A stretch of DNA of 64,000 nucleotides, from positions 1,312,001 through 1,376,000 of the forward strand of contig JAXDDX010000070.1 in NCBI GenBank assembly GCA_034670405.1, read 5' to 3'. Both the position numbers and the translations under genes were made by a program. Source of the DNA: Hoplostethus atlanticus. Lineage: Eukaryota; Chordata; Actinopteri; Trachichthyiformes; Trachichthyidae. Positions 63,651 through 64,000 of this stretch are shown here, piece by piece (within the stretch, counting starts at the first letter, position 1; the number at the start of each line of letters is the position of its first letter). The notes beneath the pieces are model-generated. The model was not told where the DNA came from. It saw only the letters and a program-made list of their open reading frames with translations, and did not search any database.

Positions 63651-63738
63651 ACCTGCAGGGGGCCAGGCTTTGATGTAGCCAGTGCAGTGCACCACAGAGT
63701 ACTGAGCTTCTCCTTCCTTTGACGGCCCAAGGCCGTTC
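39227..63738 (-). CDS. arnt2: arnt2 gene, last twelve coding exons (overview)
   Basis: ARNT2 is a nuclear bHLH-PAS protein that dimerises with partners such as SIM1, NPAS4, HIF-alpha and AHR to activate transcription, mainly in nervous system and kidney. Twelve minus-strand exons with GT-AG borders add up to 1363 nt: one base finishing an Arg codon plus 453 complete codons and TAA, all in one open frame. They encode the end of the PAS-A/PAS-B linker, all of PAS-B, a Gln-rich stretch and the Ser/Pro/Gln-rich C-terminal transactivation region ending MFPPFSE. ARNT2 rather than ARNT1 is indicated by [19 protein letters not shown] and VPGVNDIQ. bHLH and PAS-A exons are outside the window to the right. 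Confidence 0.97.
39564..39593. repeat. (GT)n microsatellite at an arnt2 5' splice site
   Basis: In the arnt2 transcript this is a (CA)15 tract beginning directly after the GTAA of the donor of the penultimate exon. Confidence 0.95.
39597..39742 (-). CDS. arnt2: arnt2 penultimate coding exon
   Basis: Encodes (D)[18 protein letters not shown] then [10 protein letters not shown]...TEVFQ, part of the Gln/His-rich activation region. Acceptor GTTCAG, donor GTAACA. The first codon, Asp, is split with the previous exon. Confidence 0.97.
41510..41690 (+). mobile_element. Dispersed repeat family, copy 6
   Basis: Has GTCCCATGGTCTAAATGCTG, TTTCCACCCTGACAAGAACA, GGGGGAAACACTGAGTACC, TTTTTGGCATGAAATTGGT and AAAAACCCACATTGGTCAAA in order; one of the clearest 3' halves. 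Confidence 0.7.
42125..42480 (+). mobile_element. Dispersed repeat family, copy 7 (longest)
   Basis: About 350 bp. Starts with GACTGATATATCAATATATC and GGCCGATATTGG, passes through ACATGTTTATTGTAGAACTG, GGGTTTCA, GAGGCTTTTCCACCCGGACA and AGATACTGAAG, and ends near AAAACCCATATCGGTGC. Used as the reference layout for the other copies. No coding capacity. Confidence 0.7.
42621..42661. repeat. (ACAAC)n / (AC)n array
   Basis: About six ACAAC pentamers followed by AC units. Confidence 0.95.
45125..45275 (-). CDS. arnt2: arnt2 exon, Ser/Pro-rich region
   Basis: Encodes [20 protein letters not shown] then [20 protein letters not shown] and [10 protein letters not shown]. Acceptor CCCTCCAG, donor GTAAGA. 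At the junction with the preceding exon (ending PPFSGQ) the fish protein reads GQ-SSKAQ, whereas the human protein as I recall it has about five more residues (QIPSQ) before SSK. Confidence 0.96.
45276..46294 (-). other. arnt2: arnt2 intron, 1.0 kb
   Basis: No recognisable element. A short interrupted GT tract (46276-46291) lies behind the donor of the exon at 46295. Confidence 0.85.
46295..46433 (-). CDS. arnt2: arnt2 exon
   Basis: Encodes (S)[19 protein letters not shown] then [11 protein letters not shown]...[21 protein letters not shown] and QISRQLN are ARNT2 landmarks. Acceptor CACTCAG, donor GTAACA followed by an interrupted CA tract. Confidence 0.97.
46434..46760 (-). other. arnt2: arnt2 intron, 327 bp
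   Basis: Contains an (ACACGC)n array at 46552-46587 and otherwise nothing notable. Confidence 0.9.
46552..46587. repeat. (ACACGC)n array
   Basis: Alternating CACACG hexamers after a short AC run. Confidence 0.93.
46761..46863 (-). CDS. arnt2: arnt2 exon
   Basis: Encodes (S)[20 protein letters not shown] then [13 protein letters not shown](S). The acceptor GATGCAG gives CG as the first bases, completing a Ser codon split with the upstream exon. Donor GTACAC. Confidence 0.95.
46965..46984. repeat. (GT)n tract, CA repeat behind an arnt2 donor
   Basis: Ten GT units on the plus strand; in the transcript (CA)10 starting 5 nt after the exon 46990-47113. Confidence 0.95.
46990..47113 (-). CDS. arnt2: arnt2 exon flanked by UG and CA tracts
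   Basis: Encodes [20 protein letters not shown] then [21 protein letters not shown] plus one base; [11 protein letters not shown] is a strong ARNT2 signature. A GGGG run is specified by a GGCGGCGGCGGC repeat. Acceptor CCCTAAG, donor GTACGA (weaker than consensus). Length 124 nt, so skipping it would shift the frame. Confidence 0.97.
47114..48104 (-). other. arnt2: arnt2 intron, 1.0 kb
   Basis: Contains the AC tract at 47166-47188 (UG in the transcript) and an 11-12 base T run near 47470. No transposon recognised. Confidence 0.85.
47166..47188. repeat. (AC)n tract, UG repeat upstream of an arnt2 acceptor
   Basis: About 11.5 AC units; in the transcript a (UG)n tract ending about 52 nt before the acceptor of exon 46990-47113. 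Confidence 0.95.
48105..48180 (-). CDS. arnt2: arnt2 exon, Gln-rich
   Basis: Encodes (K)[18 protein letters not shown] then TAYDLSQ, directly after PAS-B. The polyGln is made of CAG repeats. Acceptor TTTTGCAG, donor GTAACC. Confidence 0.97.
48245..48430 (-). mobile_element. Dispersed repeat family, degraded copy
   Basis: Minus-strand order: a CTTTAGTGTCCTTTAG-like block, TTTGGCATTAAAATTGTCA, GAAGATATTGAATATTGG and CAGCTATCGGAAG. Confidence 0.5.
49722..49794. repeat. (GT)n microsatellite
   Basis: About 36 perfect units, the longest dinucleotide array of the GT type here. Confidence 0.97.
52321..52684. repeat. 71-bp minisatellite, about 5 copies
   Basis: Units start TGATGTTCTACTGTACCAAC at 52321, 52392, 52463, 52535 and 52606, with a last shortened unit at 52663. 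Period 71 bp (72 in one unit with an extra C; 57 in one with an internal deletion). Identity between units is very high, with an A/G and a CACAG/CTTAG variant, so the array is young or homogenised. Confidence 0.95.
53066..53100. repeat. (AC)n microsatellite
   Basis: About 17 AC units. Confidence 0.95.
54088..54130 (+). mobile_element. Dispersed repeat family, left end
   Basis: TTAGGGTTAAACTGATATAT then TGGTTTGCTGATACTGACCA: the outer end of the family, mirrored by right ends such as CATATCAGTCAAACCCTA at 56571-56588. Confidence 0.6.
55011..55162 (-). CDS. arnt2: arnt2 exon, C-terminal half of PAS-B
   Basis: Encodes [20 protein letters not shown] then [20 protein letters not shown] and [10 protein letters not shown] plus two bases of Lys. 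This is the G-H-I beta-sheet of PAS-B, used for partner and coactivator contacts. [19 protein letters not shown] is invariant among ARNT proteins. Acceptor GGGCAG, donor GTAGGT. Confidence 0.98.
56270..56593 (+). mobile_element. Dispersed repeat family, copy 11 with (AGT)n
   Basis: Nearly full length: ATTCGACCGATGTGTTGCTG start, (AGT)n array, GGGTTTCAGTGGAGGGTTTT, AGTGTCCTGTGGTCTAGATG, TTTTCCACCCTGCCAAGAAT, AGATACTGAATATCTGC, and the right end CATATCAGTCAAACCCTA. No ORF. Confidence 0.7.
56354..56391. repeat. (AGT)n microsatellite
   Basis: About 12 units, inside a family copy. Confidence 0.95.
57781..57960 (+). mobile_element. LINE reverse-transcriptase remnant
   Basis: Frame fragments [18 protein letters not shown] and, one frame over, [16 protein letters not shown] correspond to the block after the RT domain in fish non-LTR elements (typically LQ-IQNAAAR ... 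HITP-L-SLHWLPV). The Trp of HWLPV is lost and a frameshift divides the motif. Clade (L2, CR1 or Rex type) not determined. Confidence 0.75.
58140..58214 (-). CDS. arnt2: arnt2 exon, middle of PAS-B
   Basis: Encodes [20 protein letters not shown] then ESFQQ; FCHPEDQ is the conserved PAS-B helix segment. Acceptor TCCTGCAG, donor GTATGG. Phase 0 at both ends (75 nt). Confidence 0.98.
58215..60561 (-). other. arnt2: arnt2 intron, 2.3 kb
   Basis: Contains the hAT element at 58473-59352; the remainder is A/T-rich single-copy-looking DNA without a visible exon. Confidence 0.85.
58473..59352. mobile_element. hAT transposon, non-autonomous, 8-bp TSD
   Basis: Starts CAGGCCCAGACTGGCCATC and ends CCCAGTCGGGCCCTG, imperfect inverted ends. 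An exact 8-bp duplication, CCTGTTCA, lies at 58465-58472 and 59353-59360. No transposase is recognisable in the 880 bp. It occupies an arnt2 intron about 260 bp upstream of the exon at 58140-58214. Confidence 0.85.
60562..60696 (-). CDS. arnt2: arnt2 exon, start of PAS-B
   Basis: Encodes [20 protein letters not shown] then [20 protein letters not shown] and [16 protein letters not shown] and FVDPRC are PAS-B strand A/B landmarks. Phase 0 at both ends, 45 codons. Acceptor CCCTCAG, donor GTTAGC, a less common donor. Confidence 0.98.
60902..61319 (+). mobile_element. Candidate solo LTR or retrotransposon fragment (CpG-rich)
   Basis: The segment begins TGTGTAGTGATGCAG, ends GGTTACAACA and has an AATAAA (overlapping a TAA stop at about 61200) roughly 115 bp before the end, the same general layout as the LTR at 10563-10912. 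It is CpG-rich compared with its flanks. An open frame of 108 codons (60875-61201) runs through it without family resemblance. No target duplication was found (GAGGA versus CTGGA), so this is uncertain. Confidence 0.3.
61385..61490 (+). mobile_element. Dispersed repeat family, 3' tail
   Basis: AAACACTGAACCTTTGTCAC then TTTTTGGCATGAAAATGGTG and TCCAACCCTAGTG in family order. Confidence 0.55.
61821..61882. repeat. (AC)n / (ACGC)n microsatellite
   Basis: Interrupted AC runs passing into ACACGC units. Confidence 0.93.
61982..62058 (-). CDS. arnt2: arnt2 exon, linker before PAS-B
   Basis: Encodes (G)[18 protein letters not shown] then VAIGRLQ. MTIPEED is specific to ARNT2 rather than ARNT1. Acceptor CTCTAG, donor GTGTGT, which runs on as an interrupted UG tract. 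Confidence 0.97.
62659..62681. repeat. (TAG)n microsatellite
   Basis: Seven to eight units; a looser TAG-rich run precedes it. Confidence 0.9.
63251..63306. repeat. (GT)n microsatellite
   Basis: Twenty-eight perfect GT units. Confidence 0.97.
63500..63570 (+). mobile_element. Dispersed repeat family, fragment
   Basis: GAATTGATCGATACTACACT, then TTTCAGTGGCCAACCTGACA and AGAATTCTGGGGGAAGAG, matching family blocks with an internal deletion. Confidence 0.5.
63590..63648. repeat. (GT)n microsatellite at an arnt2 5' splice site
   Basis: About 29 GT units on the plus strand; in the transcript a (CA)29 tract starting 4 nt after the exon 63653-63738. Confidence 0.97.
63653..63738 (-). CDS. arnt2: arnt2 exon, between PAS-A and PAS-B (first in window)
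   Basis: Encodes (R)[18 protein letters not shown] then [10 protein letters not shown](G). [12 protein letters not shown] distinguishes ARNT2 from ARNT1 (GLGSVKDGEPHF). [13 protein letters not shown] is the end of PAS-A. Acceptor CATTGACAG, donor GTAAAC. The upstream exon is beyond the window edge. Confidence 0.98.
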
Positions 63739-64000
63739 CTGTCAATGAAAGACAACAACACACACATGTCAGCATGTTGGGTGCCGAGACACAGCTGTGG
63801 AAAACGCTGGGATGTTTTTTTTTTCTCCCCCCCACCAACACAAAAAGCCATATTTCAATTGGCTTGTTTTGTAAGAAGACACGCAGGACAATGGGGAGTT
63901 AAAGGGATGCTGGAGAAGGTAAAGGAAGAGGAACAGACGAAAACCATCATGAGTAGGAAGACAGAGAGACATACAGAGAGACATACAGAGACATACAGAG
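63739..64000 (-). other. arnt2: arnt2 intron (part)
   Basis: No exon or element recognised in the last 262 bases. The preceding arnt2 exon (PAS-A) is not present. Confidence 0.8.

Larger units (their letters stand above)
62059..63652 (-). other. arnt2: arnt2 intron, 1.6 kb
   Basis: Contains (TAG)n at 62659-62681, a repeat-like AAGTTTATTTGTCACATACA stretch near 62730-62800, GT tracts at 62888-62912, 63251-63306 and 63590-63648, and a family piece at 63500-63570. No exon seen. Confidence 0.85.

Overview
The window reads as nuclear DNA of a ray-finned (teleost) fish. Exons are small and separated by repeat-rich introns, with many CA/GA microsatellites, Tc1, hAT and Harbinger transposon remnants, L1 fragments and tRNA-derived SINEs of fish type. 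Only two protein-coding genes can be supported, and both lie on the minus strand.

Right half (39.2-63.7 kb): the last twelve coding exons of arnt2, the bHLH-PAS partner protein ARNT2. They run from the linker after PAS-A through PAS-B and the glutamine-rich C-terminal region to the stop codon. Every exon has GT-AG borders, and the joined exons form one uninterrupted frame of 453 complete codons plus stop. The 5' exons (bHLH, PAS-A) lie beyond base 64000. A 3' UTR of about 2 kb, ending near 37.25 kb, is likely.

Left part: exon 1 of abhd17c (18717-19201), encoding the palmitoylated N-terminus and first part of an alpha/beta-hydrolase that removes palmitate from proteins. Its remaining exons were not found, so positions 1-18716 are taken as part of intron 1. 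From established knowledge, ARNT2 and ABHD17C are also head-to-tail neighbours on human chromosome 15q25, so the gene pair appears to be an old syntenic block.

Everything else is non-coding or mobile DNA. The best-defined elements are: a hAT element (9757-11098) with an exact 8-bp target duplication and a solo LTR (10563-10912) inside it with an exact 4-bp duplication; a terminal-repeat element (15579-16361) carrying a short ORF; a Harbinger remnant (28130-29318) carrying pieces of both its proteins and a nested tRNA-Lys-like SINE; two Tc1 remnants; two L1 remnants; and a second hAT element inside arnt2 (58473-59352) with an exact 8-bp duplication. A short element family with TAGGGTT-type ends recurs at least ten times. 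A 71-bp minisatellite sits in an arnt2 intron.

No clearly new biological system was found. The most interesting signals are CA-repeat tracts placed directly behind several arnt2 5' splice sites, including one frame-shifting exon flanked by complementary UG and CA tracts, and the nested, cleanly dated insertions.
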